Source: Bacteroidales bacterium (GTDB lineage: Bacteria > Bacteroidota > Bacteroidia > Bacteroidales > F082). Taken from it: DNA of 64,000 bases. The notes under the pieces were generated by a model. It saw only the letters and a program-made list of their open reading frames with translations, was not told where the DNA came from and did not search any database. The stretch covers positions 186,001 through 250,000 of the forward strand of contig JAFUVT010000033.1 in NCBI GenBank assembly GCA_017477425.1, given 5' to 3'. Shown piece after piece: positions 15,575 to 23,300 of the stretch. How positions within the stretch are numbered: the stretch's first letter is position 1; every line of letters starts with the position of its first letter. Position numbers and translations under genes: made by a program.

Positions 15575-16674
15575 ACGATATAACCCTCGGCGGTCTGGTA
15601 GACCAAGTCCTTGTCCACCAGCACGGTCAAGGCTGACTTAACGCTGCTGGTGCTGGGCAATTCAAAACGCTTGATGAACTCATTGCCCAACGGCTGCTCA
15701 ACGACCTCCGCGTGGGCAATGGCTTTCAACAGACTGAATTGGTTGTCGGTCAAAAACGAGGTAAGCATCTGATAATGTGGTGCCAACGCATTGACGTGGA
15801 ACATAATGGCCTCAACAGCCTGTTTGTCCGTTTCCACTTTCTTTCCTTGCTCGTACAGCCGATTCAGGATGGCTTGCAGGTACCAAGTGTAGCCATCGAA
15901 ACGCTGATAGATGTTATGAAATACCTGCTGGCTGAACGAGCCTTTCTTTGCCTCGAAAAACGCCTTGGCAAACTCATAGTAGGTTTCCTCTTGAAGCGGC
16001 TCCAAGTTCATCAGTTGCGTACTTTGATAGAAAGGTCGGTTGGGCGCGCAAAACATCTCCTCCATCAAATGCTTCTTGCTGCCTGAAAAGATGAACTTCA
16101 CGTGATGGATGAACTGGATATGCGAACGCAGCATAGCCTCGGTACCCGTTTCCGGATATTCCGTAATCTGCTGAAACTCATCGATAGCCACATAAACGGG
16201 CTTGTTCAAGTCGTTCAGGTGGGTGAAGATGCTCTTGAGCGTGTATTCGGCCTGCACAGGAACCACGCTGACCGAAACGGTGGGCATCCCCGTCATCAGG
16301 TCGGGGGTAATCGTAGGGCGCAATCCTTTGAAGAAATCCAGCACCTTGTTGGCAAACGACTTCTCCCTTTCCAGTGCGTCCTCAATCACCGCCCTGCACA
16401 AGGTTTCCACAAATTCCTGTAGGTTTTTGGTCGAGAAAATGTCAATGTAAATGCAAATTGTATCCTTGTTTTCCTTCTTGATTTGGTGAAAAACGTGTTT
16501 TATGAGTCCCGTTTTCCCTATTTTTCTCGGGGAAATCAGGGTTAAATTGCGACCATTTTCAAGCGCAGAAATCATATTTTTCGCCTCTTTTTCGCGGTCA
16601 CAGAAATATTCAGGACCTTCATATCCTTGGTAAACAAACGGATTATCAAGCTGTTTCTGTTTTGTCTTTGCCAT
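15535..16674 (-). CDS. AAA-type ATPase (archaeal ATPase-like, PF01637 style)
   Basis: 379 residues. Walker A is SPRKIGKTGL and Walker B VYVAIDEFQQI; FIFSGSKKHLMEEMF matches the sensor region of this family. The C-terminal ~120 residues look like a winged helix (LPSTSSVKSALTVLVDKDLVYQT). Members are common and multicopy in Bacteroidota, and their substrate is generally unknown. The ATG at 16674 (MAKTKQKQL) is preferred over 16692. The 5' leader holds a tandem 14-bp repeat, and the 3' end overlaps the sigma-operon membrane protein by 40 bp. Confidence 0.83.
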   Translation of the reverse strand: MAKTKQKQLDNPFVYQGYEGPEYFCDREKEAKNMISALENGRNLTLISPRKIGKTGLIKHVFHQIKKENKDTICIYIDIFSTKNLQEFVETLCRAVIEDALEREKSFANKVLDFFKGLRPTITPDLMTGMPTVSVSVVPVQAEYTLKSIFTHLNDLNKPVYVAIDEFQQITEYPETGTEAMLRSHIQFIHHVKFIFSGSKKHLMEEMFCAPNRPFYQSTQLMNLEPLQEETYYEFAKAFFEAKKGSFSQQVFHNIYQRFDGYTWYLQAILNRLYEQGKKVETDKQAVEAIMFHVNALAPHYQMLTSFLTDNQFSLLKAIAHAEVVEQPLGNEFIKRFELPSTSSVKSALTVLVDKDLVYQTAEGYIVYDRFLGLWLKRV

Positions 16675-16703
16675 AATACATATGCTTTTCATTGCGAGAA
16701 TCT

Positions 16704-16731
16704 CGTTGCGAACTTTTCGTAACGAACTTTA
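16704..16731. repeat. Tandem 14-bp direct repeat in the AAA ATPase leader
   Basis: Two adjacent units beginning CGTTGCGAAC and CGTAACGAAC are identical at 11 of 14 bases. They lie between the -7 box (16739-16746) and the start codon, so they could bind a repressor or form part of the leader RNA. Confidence 0.5.
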
Positions 16732-16738
16732 CGCAATG

Positions 16739-16746
16739 CAAAAATA
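16739..16746 (-). promoter_or_regulatory. -7 box TATTTTTG of the AAA ATPase gene
   Basis: TAnnTTTG on the minus strand, 65 bp upstream of the ATG at 16674. Confidence 0.55.
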
Positions 16747-16800
16747 GATATTTTTGCTATATCAACCATACTTTTTCGCTATTTTTCAAGAAAATCGTCG

Positions 16801-16808
16801 TACTTTTG
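16801..16808 (+). promoter_or_regulatory. -7 box TACTTTTG of the GNAT gene
   Basis: TAnnTTTG match 12 bp before the ATG at 16821. It rules out the long upstream extension of this frame as coding. Confidence 0.65.
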
Positions 16809-16820
16809 CAATCAAATCAA

Positions 16821-17345
16821 ATGAACATTATGCAATCCGAAAGAATCCTCCTCCGCCCGTGGCGCGAAAGCGATGCCGAGACCTTATTCAAATACGCCAG
16901 CGACCCCGATGTGGGGCCGCGCGCCGGCTGGCCGCCGCACAAGTCGGTGGAGGAAAGCCTGGAAATCATCCGAACCGTTTTCCATAACGACACCACTTGG
17001 GCCATCGTGCTGAAAGCCACCGACGAACCGATAGGCTGCATCGGCTATTTGCCTTGCGACATCGACCTGCCATCTCGCGAAGACGAGCCGTTGGTCGGCT
17101 ATTGGGTAGCAAAGCCTTATTGGAACCAAGGAATCTGCACCGAGGCGCTTCAACTGTTGATTGCACAAATCCGCGAAAGCACCTGCATCCGCTCACTCAT
17201 CAGCAGCCATTACCTCGACAATCCCGCCTCGGGCCAAGTGATGCTGAAGTGCGGCTTCGTCCCGATGGGCGACCTGCATCCCAACGGCACACCTTACACT
17301 GTTGACGGAAAGGCAGTCAGGGTTTTAAGGTTGGAAATCTCGTAA
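16821..17345 (+). CDS. GNAT-family N-acetyltransferase (RimJ/RimL-like)
   Basis: 174 residues. Pattern MQSERILLRPWRESDAETLFKYA and GYWVAKPYWNQGICTEALQLLI matches the acetyl-CoA-binding RimJ/RimL branch (R/Q-x-x-G-x-G/A loop), followed by NPASGQVMLKCGF. The substrate is not predictable. The start is 16821 or 16830; the -7 box at 16801-16808 makes any earlier start impossible. It precedes hcp, but the hcp operator and promoter lie between them. Confidence 0.88.
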   Translation: MNIMQSERILLRPWRESDAETLFKYASDPDVGPRAGWPPHKSVEESLEIIRTVFHNDTTWAIVLKATDEPIGCIGYLPCDIDLPSREDEPLVGYWVAKPYWNQGICTEALQLLIAQIRESTCIRSLISSHYLDNPASGQVMLKCGFVPMGDLHPNGTPYTVDGKAVRVLRLEIS

Positions 17346-17361
17346 GGATTTTCTTGTTCGT

Positions 17362-17375
17362 GTAACAATTGTTAC
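17362..17375. promoter_or_regulatory. Palindromic operator GTAACA-AT-TGTTAC upstream of hcp
   Basis: A perfect 14-bp palindrome. Its centre is 29.5 bp before the TACTTTTG box, exactly as for the copy at 10313-10326. This is the expected position for activation by a Crp/Fnr-type protein. Confidence 0.8.
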
Positions 17376-17397
17376 GCTTTTTCTCCAATCTGATGGA

Positions 17398-17405
17398 TAC
17401 TTTTG
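17398..17405 (+). promoter_or_regulatory. -7 box TACTTTTG of hcp
   Basis: TAnnTTTG match; the hcp ATG is 88 bp downstream, leaving a leader of about 80 nt. Confidence 0.7.
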
Positions 17406-17492
17406 CCATATTAACCAGCGGAAACTGTGTCCCGCGTCTCGCGTCTCACAGTCCCGCGTCAAAAGAATTATTCATCAAAAGCTATAACAACA

Positions 17493-19157
17493 ATGAACGA
17501 GAAGATGTTTTGTTTCCAATGTCAGGAAACCGCCGGCGGCACTGGCTGCAAGATTTCGGGCGTGTGCGGCAAAAGCCCAGAAGTGGCTCACGCACAAGAC
17601 CTGCTGATTTATGTCCTCAAAGGCTTGGGCATCATCGCCAACCATCACCAACACGGCTGCGGTCACGATTACTGCGACTTTCGCAAGAGCATCCACGCCT
17701 TTGTGAACGACGCCTTGTTTTCGACCATCACCAACGCCAACTTCGATGTCGAGAGCATCTACAACCGCATCGATGAAGGCCTGAAGTTGCGCGACACCTT
17801 CAAGGACCGCGTCGTCAACAAGAAAGGCATCGCCCTGCCGAACCTCGATGTGCTGGAATGGAACGGCAGCCGCGCCGACTACGACGCCAAGGCCCAACAA
17901 GTGGGCATTTTGGCCGAAGCCAACGAGGACATCCGGTCCCTCAAGGAACTGACGATGTACGGCCTGAAAGGTATGGCCGCCTATCTGGAACACGCCGCCC
18001 GCCTCGGTCAGGTGGATGGCGACAACAACGAGTACATCCTCCAAACCCTCGGCCAGTTGGTGACCTGCAACGATGTCGATGCCCTCACCGCCCTCGCGCT
18101 GAAGACAGGCGAATGGGGCGTGAAGGCGATGGCATTGCTTGACAAGGCCAACACCACTGCCTATGGCAACCCCGAAGTCACGGAGGTGAACATCGGCGTG
18201 GGCAACCGCCCGGGTATCCTCGTCAGCGGCCACGACCTCAACGACATCGAGCAACTTTTAGAACAAAGCAAGGACGCTGGCATCGACATCTACACCCATA
18301 GCGAGATGCTGCCTGCGCATTATTATCCTAAACTCAAGAAATACAGCCACCTGCGCGGCAACTACGGCAACGCTTGGTGGAAGCAACGCGAAGAGTTCAG
18401 CACCTTCAACGGTCCCATCCTCTTCACCACCAACTGCATCGTGCCACCAATGGCAAATGCCAACTACAAGGACCGCGTGTTCACCACCAACAGCACGGGT
18501 TTCCCGGGCTGGAAGCACATCCCCGCCGATGCCAACGGCAAGAAGAACTTCAGCGAAATCATCGCCTTGGCCAAGACCTGCGTTGCACCTACCGAGATTG
18601 AAACGGGCAAAATCGTCGGCGGTTTCGCCCACGAGCAGGTGTTTGCCGTGGCCGACAAGGTGGTGGAAGCCGTCAAGAGCGGCGCCATTAGCAAGTTCAT
18701 CGTTATGGCAGGCTGCGACGGCCGTATGAAGAGCCGCCAATACTACACCGACTTCGCCAAGGCACTTCCTAAAGACTGTGTGATTCTGACCGCTGGTTGC
18801 GCCAAGTACAAGTACAACAAACTCGGTCTCGGCGACATCAACGGCATTCCGCGCGTGCTCGATGCCGGTCAGTGCAACGATAGCTATTCGCTGGCCCTCA
18901 TCGCCCTGAAGTTCAAGGAAGTGTTTGGCCTTGAAGATGTCAACCAACTGCCCATCGTGTATAACATTGCTTGGTACGAACAGAAGGCTGTCATCGTGTT
19001 GCTCGCCCTGCTCAGCCTCGGCGTGAAGAACATCCACCTCGGGCCCACCTTGCCTGGCTTCCTTTCGCCCAACGTGGCCAATGTCTTAGTTCAGAACTTC
19101 GGCATCGGCGGCATCACCACCGTTGATGAAGATTTGAAACTGTTTGGCATCCAATAA
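17493..19157 (+). CDS. hcp: Hydroxylamine reductase / hybrid-cluster protein Hcp
   Basis: 554 residues. Reduces NO or hydroxylamine; cytosolic, with a hybrid Fe-S-O cluster. The N-terminal cluster motif is [13 protein letters not shown] then C after five residues (spacing C-x2-C-x8-C-x5-C), as in Hcp of strict anaerobes, unlike the longer spacing of the enterobacterial form. Later ligand regions are visible ([32 protein letters not shown]). The start at [10 protein letters not shown] is clear; an in-frame start at 17427 is upstream of any homology. Preceded by the operator at 17362-17375 and followed by a strong terminator. No hcr reductase gene is adjacent. Confidence 0.96.
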   Translation: MNEKMFCFQCQETAGGTGCKISGVCGKSPEVAHAQDLLIYVLKGLGIIANHHQHGCGHDYCDFRKSIHAFVNDALFSTITNANFDVESIYNRIDEGLKLRDTFKDRVVNKKGIALPNLDVLEWNGSRADYDAKAQQVGILAEANEDIRSLKELTMYGLKGMAAYLEHAARLGQVDGDNNEYILQTLGQLVTCNDVDALTALALKTGEWGVKAMALLDKANTTAYGNPEVTEVNIGVGNRPGILVSGHDLNDIEQLLEQSKDAGIDIYTHSEMLPAHYYPKLKKYSHLRGNYGNAWWKQREEFSTFNGPILFTTNCIVPPMANANYKDRVFTTNSTGFPGWKHIPADANGKKNFSEIIALAKTCVAPTEIETGKIVGGFAHEQVFAVADKVVEAVKSGAISKFIVMAGCDGRMKSRQYYTDFAKALPKDCVILTAGCAKYKYNKLGLGDINGIPRVLDAGQCNDSYSLALIALKFKEVFGLEDVNQLPIVYNIAWYEQKAVIVLLALLSLGVKNIHLGPTLPGFLSPNVANVLVQNFGIGGITTVDEDLKLFGIQ

Positions 19158-19172
19158 ATCAGACCTTTTAAA

Positions 19173-19212
19173 GAAAAATCCGCAATTCGGGCCTCCGTCT
19201 TGCGGATTTTTC
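19173..19212 (+). terminator. Terminator after hcp
   Basis: A 13-bp perfect stem (gaaaaatccgcaa / ttgcggatttttc) with a 14-base loop lies 15 bp past the hcp stop. Its right half is nearly identical to the terminator at 21171-21210. Confidence 0.85.
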
Positions 19213-19234
19213 TGTTCGAAAGCAGAAATTTCCC

Positions 19235-19242
19235 TATCTTTG
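19235..19242 (+). promoter_or_regulatory. -7 box TATCTTTG of the small lipoprotein gene
   Basis: TAnnTTTG match, 24 bp before the ATG at 19267 and just downstream of the hcp terminator. Confidence 0.6.
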
Positions 19243-19266
19243 CACTCCCAAACAAAAACTGCATTG

Positions 19267-19650
19267 ATGCGCCTTTTAGCCGCCATATTGTTCGTTTTCC
19301 TTGCCAGCTTGAACGGTTGCGTTAGCCATCCCGTTTCAGCGGAAAATGAATGTCCAAAGACGGAAGCCTCTGTCTTTGTCGATGATATGGAGGCCGACTT
19401 GATGAACTTATACAGCGCCACTGCCGCGACCCGTTATGCCGTGCAGCAGGAAAGCGCGGCCTGCGTAACAGGTTTCAGCGTGCGCGTTTTGCCTAATCGC
19501 ACCCGAACCGTCAGCAATACCAGCACGAGGCAGTTGTTGCTTTCGACGCACAAACCTGTCGTTTCAAGGTTAATACACCATTCTATCACCCAGTTAATTG
19601 CGTTCCCGAAGGAATATCACATATTCCGGTTGAGACGCATCCTGATTTAG
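19267..19650 (+). CDS. Small putative lipoprotein, unknown function
   Basis: 127 residues. The signal MRLLAAILFVFLASLNGC has a plausible lipobox (LNGC). The mature part shows no recognised domain; it ends in a basic, aromatic tail (KEYHIFRLRRILI). A promoter box precedes it, and it stands alone between the hcp terminator and a repeat pair. Small exported proteins often accompany metal transporters in this phylum and a P-type ATPase lies 1.7 kb away, but no direct link can be shown. Confidence 0.55.
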   Translation: MRLLAAILFVFLASLNGCVSHPVSAENECPKTEASVFVDDMEADLMNLYSATAATRYAVQQESAACVTGFSVRVLPNRTRTVSNTSTRQLLLSTHKPVVSRLIHHSITQLIAFPKEYHIFRLRRILI

Positions 19651-19683
19651 ACGTTTCCATTTTTTTCGTCCATTTCCCATATT

Positions 19684-19740
19684 GGGACACACCGCGTGTG
19701 TCCGTTGGGATTATCGTATGCGGACGCACGCGGTGCGTCC
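19684..19740. repeat. Pair of GGACRCAC palindromes
   Basis: Two perfect 8-bp stems with 3-base centres (ggacacac / gtgtgtcc at 19685-19703 and ggacgcac / gtgcgtcc at 19722-19740) lie in tandem in the gap 19651-19822. They look like a dispersed REP-type element. Nothing else is recognised in that gap. Confidence 0.7.
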
Positions 19741-19822
19741 CTATAGCGGCTGCCACGATGTGACAGCCCTACAAACAACATTTAAACAATTCAACATCAA
19801 ATAATTAAACAACGAAAAAAAT

Positions 19823-20209
19823 ATGGAAACAACACAAATCGCGAACCTCGCAAACTACGAACTCCCTGAACTGAAACGCCAAGGCCTTTTCCGCCGAGGT
19901 TACTACACGCCCACGCAAATGCCTGTGAAGAAAAAGGAATATTACTTCACCGACGATGTGGAAGACCTGAAAAACCTCCTTGAGCAACATCGCTTCAACG
20001 ACATCAAGAACCTGCATTGCAAGTCGCTCACGCCCACGGGATTGTTGGTGGTCAGCACCAAGGACGGACAATTTGCAGCGGCGCAAATCCGCAAGTACGA
20101 GCCTTACGAATTCAAGCCGGCAACTGAAATTATGGTCTTTAACGGCGCCGATGCAGCGGCATTGCTCGAAAAGCTGAAAGAACTGAAGCCTGAAGAGAAG
20201 CTGTTTTGA
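19823..20209 (+). CDS. Hypothetical protein
   Basis: 128 residues, soluble, no signal peptide. The N-terminal METTQIANLANYELPELKRQ and a basic, aromatic segment (RRGYYTPTQMPVKKKEYYF) are followed by an alpha/beta stretch ending in a charged helix (AALLEKLKELKPEEKLF). Codon use is normal for the window, which supports a real gene. I do not recognise the family. Confidence 0.6.
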   Translation: METTQIANLANYELPELKRQGLFRRGYYTPTQMPVKKKEYYFTDDVEDLKNLLEQHRFNDIKNLHCKSLTPTGLLVVSTKDGQFAAAQIRKYEPYEFKPATEIMVFNGADAAALLEKLKELKPEEKLF

Positions 20210-20288
20210 CTTTTTTTCCAAAATTTCACTATCAAGCAATAAACTGATGAGAAGGCCGTTAGTATCACACAAAACGCATCTAACCACG

Positions 20289-20792
20289 ATGTTTGAAGCA
20301 CTTAGGAAATATGGCACCGTCTTGATGCTCCTTTTGATGGGCGTGGTATTCGTTTGCCTCATCGCTGACGAGTATGACGACGCACAACAATTGGCCAAAC
20401 AAGCCGCCACTTCCGCGTGCATGTCGGTGGTCGCCGACGACTTTGACTGGGACGAGGACGACGATGATGATTTTGTCTCCACGTCTTTCGCTGTAGCCAA
20501 GACAGAAGCTGCTGTTCCGATGCCTGAAACTATAGGTCAGAAAGCGGAACGAAGCAAGTGTTCCCAAGCCTTGCTGAGGGGACAAGTGCGTCGCTATTCC
20601 CCCCGAAACGGCATTGCCGATAGCCATAACTATGCTTTTTTGAAAACTACCGAAAGTGGTGTGGATTTCGTCCGCACCACTTTTTTTGTTCAATCCAATC
20701 AATTATCAACTAAATTCAATTCAAATGAAAAAAGCTGTTTTATCGATCCTGTTCATGGCATTCGCATTGTGCCTGAACGCTTGCAAGGATGA
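20289..20792 (+). CDS. Doubtful small membrane protein frame crossing a terminator
   Basis: From ATG 20289 the frame encodes an N-terminal hydrophobic helix (GTVLMLLLMGVVFVCLIA) and an acidic stretch (DFDWDEDDDDDF), then low-complexity sequence. It reads through a clear terminator at 20653-20683 and overlaps the start of the PepSY-like gene by 68 bp. The first ~120 codons could be a real small membrane protein whose stop was lost. The last ~45 codons are very unlikely to be coding. Confidence 0.3.
   Translation: MFEALRKYGTVLMLLLMGVVFVCLIADEYDDAQQLAKQAATSACMSVVADDFDWDEDDDDDFVSTSFAVAKTEAAVPMPETIGQKAERSKCSQALLRGQVRRYSPRNGIADSHNYAFLKTTESGVDFVRTTFFVQSNQLSTKFNSNEKSCFIDPVHGIRIVPERLQG
20653..20683 (+). 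terminator. Rho-independent terminator
   Basis: Stem aaagtggtg / caccacttt, extended by a wobble and three further pairs, is followed directly by T7. It lies upstream of the PepSY-like lipoprotein gene. Confidence 0.85.
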
Positions 20793-21162
20793 GCATCTGG
20801 TCGGCTTTGACCTCCTGCCCGAAAATGCGAAGAACATCATCAACGAGCATTTCGACAAGGACGACATCCTGTTGGTCAACGTCGAGAAGGAAGCTCTCGT
20901 GACGGAGTACGAAGTGAAGTTCAAGGACGGAACGGAGATAGACTTCGACAAGGATGGCAACCTCAAGAAAATCGACTGCCAGCAGAAGCAGGTACCCGAT
21001 GCTCTCATTCCCGAGGCCGTGCTCGAGTATGTGAAGGCCAACTATCCCTCGTCGTTCATCACCGAATGGGGTCGCGACGACCTCCGCTGGAAAGCCGAAT
21101 TGGACAATGGCTTGGAGTTGCTCTTCAACAGGAACTATCAGTTTGTCGGCATCGACGACTGA
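20725..21162 (+). CDS. PepSY-like (BLIP-like) lipoprotein
   Basis: 145 residues. Lipoprotein signal MKKAVLSILFMAFALCLNAC. The mature part has two related beta-alpha units (VEKEALVTEYEVKFKDGTEI and WGRDDLRWKAELDNGLELLF), as in the PepSY-like DUF2874 proteins of Bacteroidota. These are small periplasmic proteins of uncertain role. The ATG at 20725 is set by the signal peptide. A terminator follows at 21171-21210. Confidence 0.82.
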   Translation: MKKAVLSILFMAFALCLNACKDEHLVGFDLLPENAKNIINEHFDKDDILLVNVEKEALVTEYEVKFKDGTEIDFDKDGNLKKIDCQQKQVPDALIPEAVLEYVKANYPSSFITEWGRDDLRWKAELDNGLELLFNRNYQFVGIDD

Positions 21163-21170
21163 GACAACGC

Positions 21171-21210
21171 AAAAATCTTGCAAGACGGGCCACCGTCTTG
21201 CGGATTTTTT
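21171..21210 (+). terminator. Terminator after the PepSY-like gene
   Basis: Left arm aaaaatcttgcaagac and right arm gtcttgcggatttttt pair with one bulge around an 8-base loop. The right arm and flanks match the hcp terminator. Confidence 0.82.
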
Positions 21211-21237
21211 GTTCTTGAAAAGAGCTGTAGTATCCAT

Positions 21238-21258
21238 TTTTGCAACCCAGTTGCAAAA
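21238..21258. promoter_or_regulatory. Palindrome TTTTGCAAC-CCA-GTTGCAAAA upstream of the metal ATPase
   Basis: Perfect 9-base arms around a 3-base centre, 47 bp before the ATPase start and just upstream of TTTTG-containing promoter-like sequence. It is a plausible metalloregulator operator; the regulator is not in this window. Confidence 0.6.
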
Positions 21259-21305
21259 CTTTTGCCGCATTTTTGCAGTCGGAAAACAATAAAAACTGTA
21301 AGAAT

Positions 21306-23261
21306 ATGGCACACGAACATCATCATCAAGATCACGAATGCTGCGAGCATGAGCATCACCATGAGCATCATCATGAGGACGGCAGCCTGAAAAGCCAAAT
21401 CCTCAAGATTGCCATCACCGTGGTACTGCTCATTGCGGCGGTCATCATCGAAAAGAAGTGCAACCTTGCCACATGGCAAATGCTTCTCATTTATCTGATT
21501 CCTTATCTGTTCATCGGCTTCGACACGCTCAAGGAAGCTGCCGAGGGCTTGGCGCATGGTGAGGCCTTCAACGAGCACTTCCTTATGTCTATTGCGACTA
21601 TTGGGGCACTTTGCATAGGGTTCCTACCCAGCGCAGAGACGCAATTTCCTGAAGCGGTCTTCGTCATGCTGTTTTTCCAGGTCGGCGAACTCTTCGAAGG
21701 CTATGCCGAAGGCAAGAGCCGTGAGAGCATCGCCCATCTGATGGACATCCGCCCCGATGTGGCCCATGTGGAACGCGAAGGCGAGACCATCGACGTCAAT
21801 CCTGAGGAGGTTGGAGTAGGGGAGACCATCATCGTCAAACCTGGCGAGAAAGTGCCGTTGGACGGTGTGGTCATCGAAGGCAGCACGGCCTTGAACACCG
21901 TCGCCTTGACGGGCGAGAGCGTCCCGCGCGAAATCAGCGAAGGCGACGAAATCATTTCAGGCTGCGTGAATCTTTCCGGCTTGATTAAGGTGCGCACGAC
22001 CAAAAACTTTGGAGAGAGTACAGCCTCGAAAATCATCGATTTGGTGGAGAATGCCACCGAGAACAAGTCGAAGAGCGAGACTTTCATCTCTAAATTTGCT
22101 CGTATTTACACCCCGATTGTGGTCTTTGCTGCCATTGCCTTGGCGCTGTTGCCACCGCTGTTTTCGGGCGATTTCACTGGCACTTTCGCCACTTGGCTCT
22201 ATCGCGCCTTGATGTTCCTGGTGGTGTCGTGCCCCTGCGCCTTGGTCATCAGTGTGCCGCTTACGTTTTTCGGCGGCATTGGCGGTGCTTCGCGCAAAGG
22301 TATCCTCGTCAAGGGAGCGAACTATATGGACGTCTTGGCCAAGGTCGGGACGGTGGTTTTCGACAAAACGGGTACCTTGACTCATGGTCAGTTTGCGGTC
22401 ACGGCAGTACATCCCGAACAATGCGACGAGCACCATTTGTTGCATCTCGCGGCGCACGTGGAGCATTTCTCCACCCATCCCATCGGGGCTGCCTTGCGCG
22501 ATGCTTTCCCCGACGAGGCCACAGATGGCTGCAAGGTTTCTGAAGTGGAGGAGATTGCCGGACAAGGCATCCGCGCTCGCGTGGAAGATAAAATCGTTTG
22601 CGTCGGCAACACGAAGATGATGGATACCGTTGGTGCGAAATGGCGTGACTGCGACCATTTCGGAACAATCATTCATGTAGCCATCGACGGCGAGTATGCT
22701 GGGCATATCGTCATCAACGACAGAGTAAAAGATGACAGCGCAGAAGCCATAAAAGCCCTGAAATCATTGGGCGTTGAGCGCACGGTGATGCTCACCGGCG
22801 ACCGTAAGGAGGTGGGGGAAGACGTGGCGAAAAAGTTGCAGCTTTCCGAATATCACGCGGAATTGCTTCCTGCCGACAAAGTCCAATATCTTGAAAAAAT
22901 GCTCAATCAGAAAACTGAAGGCCAGTATCTTGCCTTCGTCGGCGACGGCATCAACGATGCTCCCGTACTTGCACGCGCCGATGTGGGTATCGCGATGGGC
23001 GGTCTCGGCAGCGACGCGGCCATCGAAGCTGCCGATGTGGTGCTGATGGACGACAAACCATCGAAAATCGCCCTCGCCATCCGCATTGCGCGACGCACTT
23101 TGCGCATCGCCAAGCAGAACGTCTGGTTTGCCATTGGAGTGAAGGTGTTGGTCCTTGTTTTGGCAACTTTAGGTGTCGCCACGATGTGGATGGCTGTCTT
23201 TGCCGATGTGGGGGTCACCGTGTTGGCGGTTTTCAACGCTATGCGTGCATTGAAGGCTTAA
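21306..23261 (+). CDS. Heavy-metal-translocating P-type ATPase (Zn/Cd/Co type)
   Basis: 651 residues. Exports divalent heavy metals across the inner membrane. A histidine-rich N-terminus (HEHHHQDHECCEHEHHHEHHH) replaces the usual HMA domain. Key motifs: LTGES (actuator), C309-P-C311 in the metal channel, D353-KTGTLT (phosphorylation), HP motif (STHPIG) and GDGINDAP. The start at 21306 is set by the His-rich tail; a start at 21240 lies within the palindromic operator. CPC with a His-rich tail suggests Zn/Cd/Co rather than Cu, though this is not certain. Confidence 0.94.
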   Translation: MAHEHHHQDHECCEHEHHHEHHHEDGSLKSQILKIAITVVLLIAAVIIEKKCNLATWQMLLIYLIPYLFIGFDTLKEAAEGLAHGEAFNEHFLMSIATIGALCIGFLPSAETQFPEAVFVMLFFQVGELFEGYAEGKSRESIAHLMDIRPDVAHVEREGETIDVNPEEVGVGETIIVKPGEKVPLDGVVIEGSTALNTVALTGESVPREISEGDEIISGCVNLSGLIKVRTTKNFGESTASKIIDLVENATENKSKSETFISKFARIYTPIVVFAAIALALLPPLFSGDFTGTFATWLYRALMFLVVSCPCALVISVPLTFFGGIGGASRKGILVKGANYMDVLAKVGTVVFDKTGTLTHGQFAVTAVHPEQCDEHHLLHLAAHVEHFSTHPIGAALRDAFPDEATDGCKVSEVEEIAGQGIRARVEDKIVCVGNTKMMDTVGAKWRDCDHFGTIIHVAIDGEYAGHIVINDRVKDDSAEAIKALKSLGVERTVMLTGDRKEVGEDVAKKLQLSEYHAELLPADKVQYLEKMLNQKTEGQYLAFVGDGINDAPVLARADVGIAMGGLGSDAAIEAADVVLMDDKPSKIALAIRIARRTLRIAKQNVWFAIGVKVLVLVLATLGVATMWMAVFADVGVTVLAVFNAMRALKA

Positions 23262-23266
23262 TAACA

Positions 23267-23294
23267 GTAGAGACGTGCCATGGCGCGTCTCTAC
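23267..23294. repeat. GTAGAGACG-family palindrome between convergent genes
   Basis: Arms GTAGAGACG and CGTCTCTAC enclose a partly paired centre (gcca / tggc). Same family and same length as 11077-11104. It lies 5 bp past the ATPase stop and just before the convergent oxidoreductase stop, so it may act as a bidirectional terminator. Confidence 0.8.
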
Positions 23295-23300
23295 TTTCGT

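Noticed and set aside
16692..16820. Upstream extension of the GNAT gene
   Set aside because: A TACTTTTG promoter box at 16801-16808 lies inside it, and the extra residues do not resemble the family.
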